64,000 bases of DNA from contig NZ_LEKU01000014.1 of NCBI RefSeq assembly GCF_009932355.1, forward strand, positions 50,722 to 114,721. Direction: 5' to 3'. Of the stretch, positions 51,261-59,088 are shown in pieces. This stretch comes from Riemerella anatipestifer_E. Its GTDB lineage: Bacteria > Bacteroidota > Bacteroidia > Flavobacteriales > Weeksellaceae. Position 1 is the first letter of the stretch. The number at the start of each line of letters is the position of its first letter. Both the position numbers and the translations under genes were made by a program. The notes under the pieces are model-generated. The model saw only the letters and a list, made by a program, of their open reading frames with translations, searched no databases and was not told where the DNA came from.

Positions 51261-51311
51261 CAGACAAAATAAGTCTGAGAAAACTTTTTTTTAATCGCCT
51301 TATTTTGTCTG
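51261..51311. promoter_or_regulatory. Divergent inverted repeat, candidate operator of the WYL regulator
   Basis: CAGACAAAATAAG (51261-51273) and CTTATTTTGTCTG (51299-51311) form a perfect 13-bp inverted repeat, with 25 bp between. Each half is therefore the same sequence seen from each promoter. The left half also forms CAGAC-N7-GTCTG (51261-51277) by itself. The pair lies between the WYL gene (start 51225) and the WG-repeat gene (start 51344). It is a likely operator or a shared promoter element. Confidence 0.6.
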
Positions 51312-51343
51312 AATACTTCAAGAAATTTGTAAAAAAAACAAAA

Positions 51344-51856
51344 ATGAAACTTGAAGTTGAGTTATACCCAAATGATTATTTGTTAGACTTTTTAATTTTT
51401 TCCACTTGTAAAAAGAAAGGGATTCTTTCTAAAGATTTCACAAAAATAATACCTCCAATTTACGATGATATTAAAATTGCTTTTTCTAGTTTTGTTTGGG
51501 TAAAGAGAAACGAATCTTGGTTTTTGATGAACATTCAAAATCAGAAAGTAATAGGGAAACCCTTTGCTAAAGTCAACAAATTCAGCCTCAATTATTGCTG
51601 TGTGTCTGAAAATGGTGTTGATTTTGGTTTTATTGACATAAAAGGAGAATGGATTATCTCACCCAATTATACTACTGGGCAATTTCTTGGACTACATTTT
51701 TTTGGTGTGAAAAACAAATCTGGGAAATTTGGAATTATAGATTTTAAAGAAAACATCATTCATCCTTTTAGCCTAGAGTCTCTTCCTACTTTTAGCAACG
51801 CTGTTTCATATCTTCTAAAAAGAAGAAAAACGCTGAAAGAGTGGCTTCAACTGTAA
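51344..51856 (+). CDS. WG-repeat containing protein
   Basis: 170 residues from the ATG at 51344; an upstream non-ATG start at 51305 would include the inverted repeat and is rejected. It has three diverged WG/KG-like repeats: KKGILSKDFTKIIPPIYDDI, FGFIDIKGEWIISPNY and KFGIIDFKENIIHPF. This fits the WG-repeat family of beta proteins. There is no signal peptide or membrane segment, so it should be cytoplasmic. The function is unknown. It is divergent to the WYL regulator and convergent with the nuclease-like gene, with just 2 bp between their stop codons. Confidence 0.7.
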   Translation: MKLEVELYPNDYLLDFLIFSTCKKKGILSKDFTKIIPPIYDDIKIAFSSFVWVKRNESWFLMNIQNQKVIGKPFAKVNKFSLNYCCVSENGVDFGFIDIKGEWIISPNYTTGQFLGLHFFGVKNKSGKFGIIDFKENIIHPFSLESLPTFSNAVSYLLKRRKTLKEWLQL

Positions 51857-51858
51857 TT

Positions 51859-52974
51859 TTAAATACAAATTTTATCTAAATAGTCTGCAAAAGTTTTTAA
51901 ATTTTCAATTAAATATTTTTTCTTTTCGGAGTTTGAAATAAATCTTTTTACATAATTTTCTTCGTCATTAGTTTCAATAAAATACTTCCAGCATCTCCAA
52001 GATACGGTTCCAAGTTCGTCATTGATTTCTTGTTGGAAAGATTTTAGTTTATCATGAATAATAGGATTCAATTCTTTCGAATTATCAATAGTACAAATTC
52101 CTAAAAACACGCTGTAACCTTCATGTTCAAATCCTATGGCTAAATTTCCCCAATTATCTTTTGTAAAATATTTATTCCAATTGGTAGAATTGATTTCTTT
52201 TAAACCTAAAAAATCTGAAATCTCATCAGAAAGATCTTGCAAAATTTCTTCCACGGCTCTATTGAATAGCGTTTTTATTTCAAAAGAGGCTTCTATATTG
52301 GCTTTAATTTCATCAACTATTTCCATTTGTTTTTCTTGATTAATACCTTTATTATTCATGTTTTTTATCAAATTATGATACTGTTGTATGGCTGTTTTCA
52401 AATACAATTTATTAGAGTTTTTTTCTAATTCTGCAGTGCATTTTTCCAACCAGTTACAGATTGTATTTTGGTAGCTAATACATTTATAGCTTATTTTTTT
52501 CTCTGAAAGCTCCTTATGATAGCTAGATTGATACCCTGTCATCGTCAGAAATAAAAGTTCTCCATTTGGAAATTTATTATGATACCTTTCCAATTGTTTA
52601 TACTGTTCAACAGCATCTATTTTATTTTCAATCATCCATTGTTTATTGCCATTTTCAATCAAAATATCTATCCTGCCTCCATTTTCGCTATTTTTATCAA
52701 TTTGACCGCAATAACACTCACGAGTTACTCTAATAAAATCCTTTGTCAAATAGCATTCTCCGTAGATTTCTGAAAGAAAAAGTTGTAAAAACAAATCTCC
52801 TTGTCCGTGACTTCCATCAGGGGAAAGTAGTTCCGCAATAATTTTGGAATGAGTGTTATTTTCTTGTCTTTCTAAACCTAAAAGAGAGTATATATTGAAA
52901 TTTTCTCCGTTTTTATAAATATTATCATTGTGTTTTTTAAGAACAGTATTTATATTTTGTAATAAATCTCCCAT
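51859..52974 (-). CDS. PD-(D/E)XK nuclease superfamily protein (PDDEXK_4 type)
   Basis: 371 residues from the ATG at 52974; an in-frame TTG at 53010 is less likely. The N-terminal ENNTHSKIIAELLSPDGSHGQGDLFL is typical of this family. The active-site pattern is clear: GGRIDILIENG (Asp103), WMIENKID (Glu116, Lys118) and EQYKQLERY (Gln127), the D-ExK-Q layout of PD-(D/E)XK nucleases. The last 170 residues are of unknown fold. Many such proteins are linked with defence islands, but a direct antiviral role is not shown. It sits beside a WYL regulator, which strengthens that idea. Confidence 0.82.
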   Translation of the reverse strand: MGDLLQNINTVLKKHNDNIYKNGENFNIYSLLGLERQENNTHSKIIAELLSPDGSHGQGDLFLQLFLSEIYGECYLTKDFIRVTRECYCGQIDKNSENGGRIDILIENGNKQWMIENKIDAVEQYKQLERYHNKFPNGELLFLTMTGYQSSYHKELSEKKISYKCISYQNTICNWLEKCTAELEKNSNKLYLKTAIQQYHNLIKNMNNKGINQEKQMEIVDEIKANIEASFEIKTLFNRAVEEILQDLSDEISDFLGLKEINSTNWNKYFTKDNWGNLAIGFEHEGYSVFLGICTIDNSKELNPIIHDKLKSFQQEINDELGTVSWRCWKYFIETNDEENYVKRFISNSEKKKYLIENLKTFADYLDKICI

Positions 52975-53123
52975 GATTTTTTTTTGGCAAAAATAGTTCG
53001 CTTTATCCAATTTTGAAACTCATCATATTCGTAAACAAAACAATGATGTATAGATTTTACTTCTCATGTTTCCGAAATCACATTATCTTTTTTTAATTTC
53101 CCTTGAATTTACATATTAATTCT

Positions 53124-53306
53124 TTAAAAACCAATCTTCCTAACAAATCCATTTTCTATACTCCATTTCTCTTCGGAACAGAATTTCACAACTAAATCAA
53201 AACTTGGCTGTTTTTCCTTTAATGATTTTTTCAATTGAACATCTTTCGATTTTAAATGAATTTTCTCAATTGTTTCTAGAACATCGAAGTGAAGTTGTAT
53301 TTCCAT
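53124..53306 (-). CDS. Small hypothetical protein
   Basis: 60 residues from the ATG at 53306 (MEIQLHFDVLETIEKIHLKS), rich in Lys and Glu, with no signal peptide or membrane segment. It ends WSIENGFVRKIGF. I do not recognise it. It is on the same strand as the nuclease-like gene, 149 bp upstream of that gene's start, with no visible terminator between. It could be real or a chance frame, since it is short. Confidence 0.4.
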   Translation of the reverse strand: MEIQLHFDVLETIEKIHLKSKDVQLKKSLKEKQPSFDLVVKFCSEEKWSIENGFVRKIGF

Positions 53307-53492
53307 ATCTTTAATTTTATACAACAAAAATCAAAAACAAAACCGTTAAAATATGACGGTTTAATTTTTGTTTATTATTAAATTTCTCAGTATTCTCTCC
53401 TCCAACAATTCTATAAGAATCTGTTGAGTTTTTGAAAAAAAACAAAAATGACTTTTCATTTATCTATCTTTTACAGATTGAAACTTTAACAT

Positions 53493-53506
53493 TTTCTTAT
53501 AAGAAA
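53493..53506. promoter_or_regulatory. 14-bp palindrome upstream of the M16 operon
   Basis: TTTCTTATAAGAAA is a perfect palindrome. It ends 17 nt before the -7 box at 53524, so it occupies the place of the -33 element and is a candidate regulator-binding site. Confidence 0.45.
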
Positions 53507-53523
53507 GTTCAATTAAAACATTC

Positions 53524-53531
53524 TAACTTTG
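53524..53531 (+). promoter_or_regulatory. Promoter -7 box of the M16 operon
   Basis: TAACTTTG, an exact TAnnTTTG, 69 nt before the ATG at 53601. Confidence 0.6.
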
Positions 53532-53600
53532 TAACAAATCATTAGAAAACCCTACTAATGGTTTAAGAAATTTAAAACAAAAAATAAATTTAATATCGTA

Positions 53601-54914
53601 ATGAAAAAAAAGTTTTTCTCTTTGGCAGTGGCTACTTTCGCGGGAGTTCTGCTAAATGCACAACAAATCAAATTTGAGGAGTACGATCTCCCTAACGGAC
53701 TTCATGTGATTCTCCATCAAGACAATTCTGCTCCGGTAGTTACTACTGCTGTAATGTACCACGTAGGTGCTAAAGACGAGATGGAAGGCAGAACAGGCTT
53801 TGCTCACTTTTTTGAACACCTTTTATTTGAAGGAACTCCAAATATTAAAAGAGGCGAATGGTTTAAAGTAGTTTCTTCTAACGGTGGTAATAACAATGCT
53901 AACACCACTGGAGATAGAACTTACTACTACGAAACTTTCCCGTCTAATAATACTCAATTAGGACTTTGGATGGAGGCTGAAAGAATGAGACACCCCATCA
54001 TTAATCAAGTAGGCGTGGATACTCAAAGAGAGGTTGTGAAAGAAGAAAAAAGGCTAAGAATGGATAACCAACCTTACGGAAATCTATTTAATAGTATTTT
54101 AACTTCTGCTTTTAAAAATCATCCTTACAAAGGGACTACCATTGGCTCTATGGAAGACTTAAATGCAGCAAAATTAGAGGAGTTTCAAAATTTCTTTAAA
54201 AAGTATTATGTACCCAACAATGCTACTTTAGTTGTGGCTGGAGACATCAATCCTGAACAAACTAAAAAATGGATTAACGAATACTACTCTACTATTCCTA
54301 GAGGTGCAGAAATTACTAGAAACTTCCCCAAAGAAACGCCTATTACAAAACAAGAGGAGGTAACGGTTTATGATAATAATATCCAAATTCCAGCGTATGT
54401 ATTTACTTATAGAACGCCTTCTAATAAAGAAAAAGATGCTTATGTTTTAGAAATGTTGGGCAGTTATTTAAGTAGTGGCAAATCTTCTGTTTTATACAAG
54501 AAGTTGGTAGATCAAGAGAAAAAGGCTTTGCAGGTACAAGCTGCTAATATCGGTATGGAAGATTATAGCATCTTCGCATTCTTTGCAATACCTATGGGAG
54601 CTACTACTAAGGCTACACTAGAAAAGGATATAGATGCTGAAATCAAAAAACTACAAACTACACTAATTTCGGAAGAAGATTATCAGAAACTTCAAAACCA
54701 GTTTGAAAATCAGTTTGTAAATTCTAATTCTACTGTGGAAGGTATCGCTCATTCTCTAGCAGATAGTTATGTTTTGAAAGGAGATACTAATCTTATCAAT
54801 AAAGAGATAGATATCTACCGTTCTATCACCCGTGAAGATTTAAAACAAGCAGCGATTAAATACCTTAATCCAAATCAAAGAATCAACATCAATTATTTAC
54901 CTCAAAAAAAATAA
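53601..54914 (+). CDS. M16-family metallopeptidase, catalytic
   Basis: 437 residues with a signal peptide (MKKKFFSLAVATFAGVLLNAQ). The zinc-binding inverted motif HFFEH (69-73) is in GFAHFFEHLLFEG, and the third ligand is the Glu in EVVKEEKRLRMDNQP. It is the active half of a two-subunit processing-peptidase-like pair. The second gene lies 12 bp downstream and lacks the motif. It should be a periplasmic or outer-envelope zinc protease. The substrate is unknown. Confidence 0.93.
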   Translation: MKKKFFSLAVATFAGVLLNAQQIKFEEYDLPNGLHVILHQDNSAPVVTTAVMYHVGAKDEMEGRTGFAHFFEHLLFEGTPNIKRGEWFKVVSSNGGNNNANTTGDRTYYYETFPSNNTQLGLWMEAERMRHPIINQVGVDTQREVVKEEKRLRMDNQPYGNLFNSILTSAFKNHPYKGTTIGSMEDLNAAKLEEFQNFFKKYYVPNNATLVVAGDINPEQTKKWINEYYSTIPRGAEITRNFPKETPITKQEEVTVYDNNIQIPAYVFTYRTPSNKEKDAYVLEMLGSYLSSGKSSVLYKKLVDQEKKALQVQAANIGMEDYSIFAFFAIPMGATTKATLEKDIDAEIKKLQTTLISEEDYQKLQNQFENQFVNSNSTVEGIAHSLADSYVLKGDTNLINKEIDIYRSITREDLKQAAIKYLNPNQRININYLPQKK

Positions 54915-54926
54915 TTCTAATCAACA

Positions 54927-56969
54927 ATGAAAAATATCAAATACATTGCAGCGGCATTTCTAGTTTCAGGAATGTTATCTGCTCAAAATATAGACCTTAA
55001 TGCAATGCCAAAACCAGGACCTACTCCTACGGTAAATGTGGCACAGCCTAAAACTTTCACCCTTAAAAACGGACTTACCGTAATGGTGGTAGAAAATCAT
55101 AAACTCCCTAGGGTTAATGTTACTCTTACCATAGACACACCTCCTATATACGAGGGCGATATTGCTGGGGTTTCTAACATTATGGCAAGTCAATTAGGTA
55201 ATGGCACTACTTCCCTTAGCAAAGAAGAATTTAATAAAAAAGTAGACTTCTTAGGAGCTAGATTAAATTTTGGTGCTTCTGGAGCATTTGCCAATACACT
55301 ATCTAAATATTACCCAGAAGTAGTAAGCCTTATGGCAGATGCTATCATCAATCCAAAATTCTCTAGTGAAGAAGTTCAAAAGTCTAAAGAAAGGGCTTTA
55401 GAAGGACTTAAAGCAGACGAAAAGAGTGCAGAAGCTATCGCTAACCGAGTGTCTGATGCACTTATTTATGGTAAAAATACCGCTTTAGGAGAGTTTAAAA
55501 CAGCGGAAAGCATCAATAAAATTCAACTAAAAGATGTGCAAGAATTCTATCAAAAATATTACACCCCTAACAATGCTTATCTTGTAATTGTAGGAGATGT
55601 AAAATATGATGAAGTAAAGAAACAGATAGAAAGCCAATTTAAAAATTGGAAAAAATCTAATGTTAAAATCCCAACTCCTGCACCTGCGAAAAATCTAACC
55701 ACTACCGAAGTGAATGTAGTAGATGTTCCTAATGCTGTACAATCTATCATTAAAGTAGGTAATGTTTCTACTTTACAAATGAAAGACCCACAATATTTTG
55801 CTGGAGTTATGGCGAATTATATACTTGGTGGCGGTGGCGAAGGCAGATTGTTTATGAACCTTAGAGAGAAAAATGCATTTACTTACGGGGCATATTCTAA
55901 CCTATCTACGAGTAAATACTCGCCTAACTTTAGTGCAGAAGCAAGTGTAAGAAATGAGGTTACAGATAAGGCTGTAAAAGAATTCATCAATGAGCTTAAT
56001 GCCATCTCTACTGTAAAACCAGAAGAGTTACAAAACGCTAAGGCAAAACTGAAAGGTAGTTTCATAATGTCTTTAGAAAAACCTGAAACTATTGCTAGAT
56101 TTGCTTTAAACCAAAAACTTCAAAATCTACCTGCTGATTTCTATACTAATTATTTAAAGTCTATAGAAAAGGTAACAGCTGCTGATATTAAAAAGGTGGT
56201 TAATGAAAATATTTTGCCTAATCAAGCGAGAATTTTCATCGCTGGTAAAGCAACAGATATTGCGGATAATTTAGAAAAATTAGGTTATCCAGTAAAATAT
56301 TACGATGCCTATGCAAATCCTAGCAAAAAACCTGAAGTTAAAAAAGTAGATGCTAATGTAAATGTAGAAAGCGTTGCTCAAAACTACATTAAAGCCATAG
56401 GTGGAAAAGAGGCGGTTAGTAAAATCAATTCTGTTACAATGAATGCTACGGCTACCGTTCAGGGAATGCCTTTGGAAATGACTTTAGTACAAGCAAAAGG
56501 TGGTAAAATGATGATGGATATGAAAATGATGGGCAACTCTATGCAAAAAGTTGTATTTGATGGTAAAGAAGGCTATATTATGGCTCAAGGAAACAAAATT
56601 CCTATGCCAGAACAGGCTAAACAAGAGATGCAAAAATCTACTGAAGTATTCAAAGAATTAGCGTTTGCTAATAATGGTAACTATGAACTAAAAGGCATTG
56701 AAAAGGTAAATAATGAAGATGCTTATGCTATTAAATCAGGTAAAACCACTTATTTTTACAGCGTAAAATCTGGATTGAAATTAGGTGAAACTAAAGTAGA
56801 AAAAATGGGTGACAAAGAAATGACTATCCCTTCTACTTTCTCTGATTACAAAGAAGTTTCAGGAGTTAAAATGCCGTTCAAAATCAACCAGAATATGAGT
56901 GGTATGGATATTACTTTTGAAGTAAAATCTTACGAATTTAATAAAGCTCAAGAAACAGATTTTAAATAG
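54927..56969 (+). CDS. M16-family peptidase-like protein, inactive partner with extra C-terminal domain
   Basis: 680 residues with a signal peptide (MKNIKYIAAAFLVSGMLSAQ). The M16 fold is clear (FTLKNGLTVMVVENHKLPRVNVTLTIDTPP), but the place of HxxEH reads SNIMASQL, so it cannot bind the catalytic zinc. The segment GGGGEGRLFMNLREKNAFTYGAYS is the conserved glycine-loop region. After about residue 470 there is an extra domain of some 200 residues (NYIKAIGGKEAVSKINSVTMNATATV onward), probably a beta-rich lipid/lipoprotein-type fold. It is operonic with the active M16 gene, so the two likely form a heterodimer. Confidence 0.88.
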   Translation: MKNIKYIAAAFLVSGMLSAQNIDLNAMPKPGPTPTVNVAQPKTFTLKNGLTVMVVENHKLPRVNVTLTIDTPPIYEGDIAGVSNIMASQLGNGTTSLSKEEFNKKVDFLGARLNFGASGAFANTLSKYYPEVVSLMADAIINPKFSSEEVQKSKERALEGLKADEKSAEAIANRVSDALIYGKNTALGEFKTAESINKIQLKDVQEFYQKYYTPNNAYLVIVGDVKYDEVKKQIESQFKNWKKSNVKIPTPAPAKNLTTTEVNVVDVPNAVQSIIKVGNVSTLQMKDPQYFAGVMANYILGGGGEGRLFMNLREKNAFTYGAYSNLSTSKYSPNFSAEASVRNEVTDKAVKEFINELNAISTVKPEELQNAKAKLKGSFIMSLEKPETIARFALNQKLQNLPADFYTNYLKSIEKVTAADIKKVVNENILPNQARIFIAGKATDIADNLEKLGYPVKYYDAYANPSKKPEVKKVDANVNVESVAQNYIKAIGGKEAVSKINSVTMNATATVQGMPLEMTLVQAKGGKMMMDMKMMGNSMQKVVFDGKEGYIMAQGNKIPMPEQAKQEMQKSTEVFKELAFANNGNYELKGIEKVNNEDAYAIKSGKTTYFYSVKSGLKLGETKVEKMGDKEMTIPSTFSDYKEVSGVKMPFKINQNMSGMDITFEVKSYEFNKAQETDFK

Positions 56970-56997
56970 TTGATAAAATCATAACTTTTTGAACATT

Positions 56998-57027
56998 AAG
57001 AGGCAATTCTATTTGGAGTTGCCTCTT
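56998..57027 (+). terminator. Terminator of the M16 operon
   Basis: Stem AAGAGGCAA / TTGCCTCTT with a further 3 bp closing to a 6-nt loop, followed by TTTTTATAT, 28 bp after the stop. Confidence 0.88.
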
Positions 57028-57076
57028 TTTTATATAAGTTTTGATGATTTTATTCTTAATATAAAATTATTCTTCT

Positions 57077-57084
57077 TATATTTG
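57077..57084 (+). promoter_or_regulatory. Promoter -7 box of secG
   Basis: TATATTTG, an exact TAnnTTTG, 27 nt before the secG ATG. Confidence 0.6.
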
Positions 57085-57111
57085 CGGACTTAAAAAATTA
57101 TCTTTTTAGTT

Positions 57112-57474
57112 ATGGGTACAGTTTTTACACTATTTATGGTTCTTATAGTAATTGTGTGCGTGTTGTTGGTAATGGTAGTTATGGCACAAAACCCTAAAGG
57201 TGGAGGTCTTTCAGGAACATTCGGGGGAGCGTCTTCAGCTTCTTTTGGAGTTCAAAGAACTAATGATTTTATGGAAAAAGCAACTTGGACATTAGGAATT
57301 ACAGTAGTGTTGCTGATTGTTTTAAGTGTGGTATTAACTGCAAAACCTACAATAAATGTGGCTCCTGTAGCTCCTAAGAAAACAGAGTTACCTAATGCCC
57401 CACAAGCACCAAACCAAAAAGTAGATTTAAACAATACAGCTACACCAGTAGCTCCAAGCAATACAGGAAACTAA
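57112..57474 (+). CDS. secG: Preprotein translocase subunit SecG
   Basis: 120 residues. The first hydrophobic helix VFTLFMVLIVIVCVLLVMVVMAQ is followed by the family loop NPKGGGLSGTFGGASSASFG and the second helix ATWTLGITVVLLIVLSVVL. A Pro/Ala/Asn-rich tail (about 40 residues, ending APSNTGN) extends beyond the usual end; such tails are seen in Bacteroidota SecG. It is part of the SecYEG inner-membrane channel. Its terminator extends into the 3' end of the convergent glycosyltransferase gene. Confidence 0.95.
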   Translation: MGTVFTLFMVLIVIVCVLLVMVVMAQNPKGGGLSGTFGGASSASFGVQRTNDFMEKATWTLGITVVLLIVLSVVLTAKPTINVAPVAPKKTELPNAPQAPNQKVDLNNTATPVAPSNTGN

Positions 57475-57496
57475 TATTTTTGGTCTTAAATAATAG

Positions 57497-57533
57497 AAAA
57501 AAGCGAAAGAGATTACATTTCTTTCGCTTTTTT
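57497..57533. terminator. Bidirectional terminator overlapping the end of the glycosyltransferase gene
   Basis: 14-bp stem AAAAAAGCGAAAGA / TCTTTCGCTTTTTT with a 9-nt loop. The stop codon of the minus-strand gene (57515-57513) lies in the loop, so the right arm is coding for that gene. Confidence 0.9.
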
Positions 57534-58370
57534 TAGTTTTAGGCGTTCTATAAAGTATTTTAGTTTTAAACCTTGTAATAAAAATAGATATTTGAATCTA
57601 TTTTTGGACTTATAGTATTTTTCTAAAAATAAAAACATCGCTCCATAAAATCTTGACAAATATTTTAAATCTTTCACGGTGCTTTGTCCCTTGTGATGAA
57701 GTATAGAATAAGCCCCATAATAGTAGTTTTGAAAGCCTTTACAGATAAGAGTATAGCACAAATCTATATCTTCGCCGTACATAAAATATCTTTCGTCTAA
57801 GCCTCCTATATCCAGATATAGTTCTCTTTTCATTAAAAGAAAAGCTCCTGTAATCACTTCTACACAAGCAATTTCGTTTTCGTTAATATCGTTTCTATAA
57901 TAGGTTTTACGGTTGTTTTTCCGAGAGGTAAATAGAAATAGTTTTTCAAAAGAATTGATGATATTCGGAACAGAACGCTTACTCTCAGGAAGAAAATCCC
58001 CCGCCAAATTATGCATTTTTACACCGATGCAACCCAAATTATTACAACCATCAGCAAATTCTAGCAAACCATCTAGCCCATCACTTTCTAACTCGGTATC
58101 TGGATTTAGTAATAAAATATATTCGCCTTGAGCTTTTGTAGCGGCAATATTATTCGCTTTGGAGAAACCTAAATTCTCTTCTAATGCTATAAAAGTAACC
58201 TTCGGAAAGGTGTGTTTAAGTTTTTGCCAAGAGTTGTCTGTAGAGCAGTTATCTATAACTATAATCTCGTAATCTACTTTAGCTGCATACTTTTCTATGG
58301 ATTGAACACAAGCCAACAATAAATCGGTTACATTATAATTAACGATGATAATGCTTAGTTTTTTTTTCAT
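57513..58370 (-). CDS. Family 2 glycosyltransferase (rhamnosyltransferase-like)
   Basis: 285 residues, GT-A fold. It begins KKLSIIIVNYNVTDLLLACVQSIEKYAA, then IIVIDNCSTDNSWQ and NLGFSKANNIAATKAQGEYILLLNPDTEL, where NPDTE contains the DXD-equivalent. MKRELYLDIGGLDERYFMYGEDIDLCYTLICKGF is the ED-type acceptor region. This is the pattern of rhamnosyl-/other hexosyl-transferases for surface polysaccharides. It starts 6 bp after the recR stop, so they share an operon. The last codons lie in a terminator stem. Confidence 0.9.
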   Translation of the reverse strand: MKKKLSIIIVNYNVTDLLLACVQSIEKYAAKVDYEIIVIDNCSTDNSWQKLKHTFPKVTFIALEENLGFSKANNIAATKAQGEYILLLNPDTELESDGLDGLLEFADGCNNLGCIGVKMHNLAGDFLPESKRSVPNIINSFEKLFLFTSRKNNRKTYYRNDINENEIACVEVITGAFLLMKRELYLDIGGLDERYFMYGEDIDLCYTLICKGFQNYYYGAYSILHHKGQSTVKDLKYLSRFYGAMFLFLEKYYKSKNRFKYLFLLQGLKLKYFIERLKLKKAKEM

Positions 58371-58376
58371 AAAAAC

Positions 58377-58985
58377 TTAATGACCTTTATAAGGTATTCG
58401 GTTTAAAATAGACCTCCCTAAAGAAACTTCATCAGCGTACTCTAGCTCATCTCCAACAGAAATACCTCTCGCAATATTGGAGAATTTAACCTGAAAATGC
58501 TTAAACTTTTTATATAAATAATATACGGTGGTATCGCCTTCCATAGTGGCAGACAGTGCAAAAATTACCTCCTCTATCTCTCCTGTTTCTAGTTTGCTTT
58601 CTAAAGTTTCTATATTTAGTTGTTGAGGTCCAATACCTTCCATAGGCGATATTTTACCTCCTAGAACCAAATATTTCCCTTTGAATTTCCCTGTATTTTC
58701 TATCGCCATTACATCTCTCACATCTTCCACAACGCATAAGAGCTCAGCGTGTCTACTGTCATCTGAACAAATTTCGCAAATATCTGTGTCCGAAAAGTTA
58801 TGACATTCTTTACAGTATTTTATCTCCGTAACTAGATTTTGTATAGCATCGCCTAGAGCTATTCCTTGCGAACTCGGTTGTCTAAGCAAATGAAGTGCTA
58901 GCCTAAGAGCCGATTTTCTACCTATCCCTGGGAGACCTGATATTTCTTCTACGGCTTTTTCTAAAACCTTACTTGGAAAATTCAT
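58377..58985 (-). CDS. recR: Recombination protein RecR
   Basis: 202 residues from the ATG at 58985; an in-frame GTG at 58991 lies on the last base of the -7 box and is rejected. The helix-hairpin-helix EISGLPGIGRKSALRLALHLL is followed by the zinc finger CKECHNFSDTDICEIC (Cys58, 61, 70, 73) and the Toprim domain with LLCVVEDVRDVMAIENTG. It ends RSILNRIPYKGH, typical for RecR. It helps load RecA at gaps in the RecFOR pathway. It is first in an operon with a glycosyltransferase. Confidence 0.96.
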   Translation of the reverse strand: MNFPSKVLEKAVEEISGLPGIGRKSALRLALHLLRQPSSQGIALGDAIQNLVTEIKYCKECHNFSDTDICEICSDDSRHAELLCVVEDVRDVMAIENTGKFKGKYLVLGGKISPMEGIGPQQLNIETLESKLETGEIEEVIFALSATMEGDTTVYYLYKKFKHFQVKFSNIARGISVGDELEYADEVSLGRSILNRIPYKGH

Positions 58986-58990
58986 AACCA

Positions 58991-58998
58991 CAAAGGTA
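58991..58998 (-). promoter_or_regulatory. Promoter -7 box of recR, adjacent to the start codon
   Basis: The minus strand reads TACCTTTG, then TGGTT, then the recR ATG at 58985. The transcript would start at or near the ATG, a leaderless mRNA. Confidence 0.6.
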
Positions 58999-59023
58999 AT
59001 TTTATTTTAAAAATAAAACAAAA

Positions 59024-59050
59024 AGAAAGCCGACTAAAAGCCGACTTTCT
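59024..59050 (-). terminator. Terminator of the S8 protease gene
   Basis: On the minus strand, an 11-bp stem with two G-T pairs around a TTT loop (GAAAGTCGGCT / AGTCGGCTTTC), followed by TTTTTGTTTTATTTTT, 38 bp after the stop. Confidence 0.8.
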
Positions 59051-59088
59051 CTATTTATTAAAATTGATTTTGAAATGAATATCAATTT

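Noticed and set aside
53339..53362. Terminator AAACCGT-N9-ACGGTTT
   Set aside because: Both flanks are AT-rich but no plus-strand gene ends nearby, and on the minus strand it lies upstream of a start codon; the role is unclear, so not annotated.
58986..58991. GTG start of recR at 58991
   Set aside because: It lies on the last base of the TACCTTTG box and adds two residues that RecR proteins do not need.
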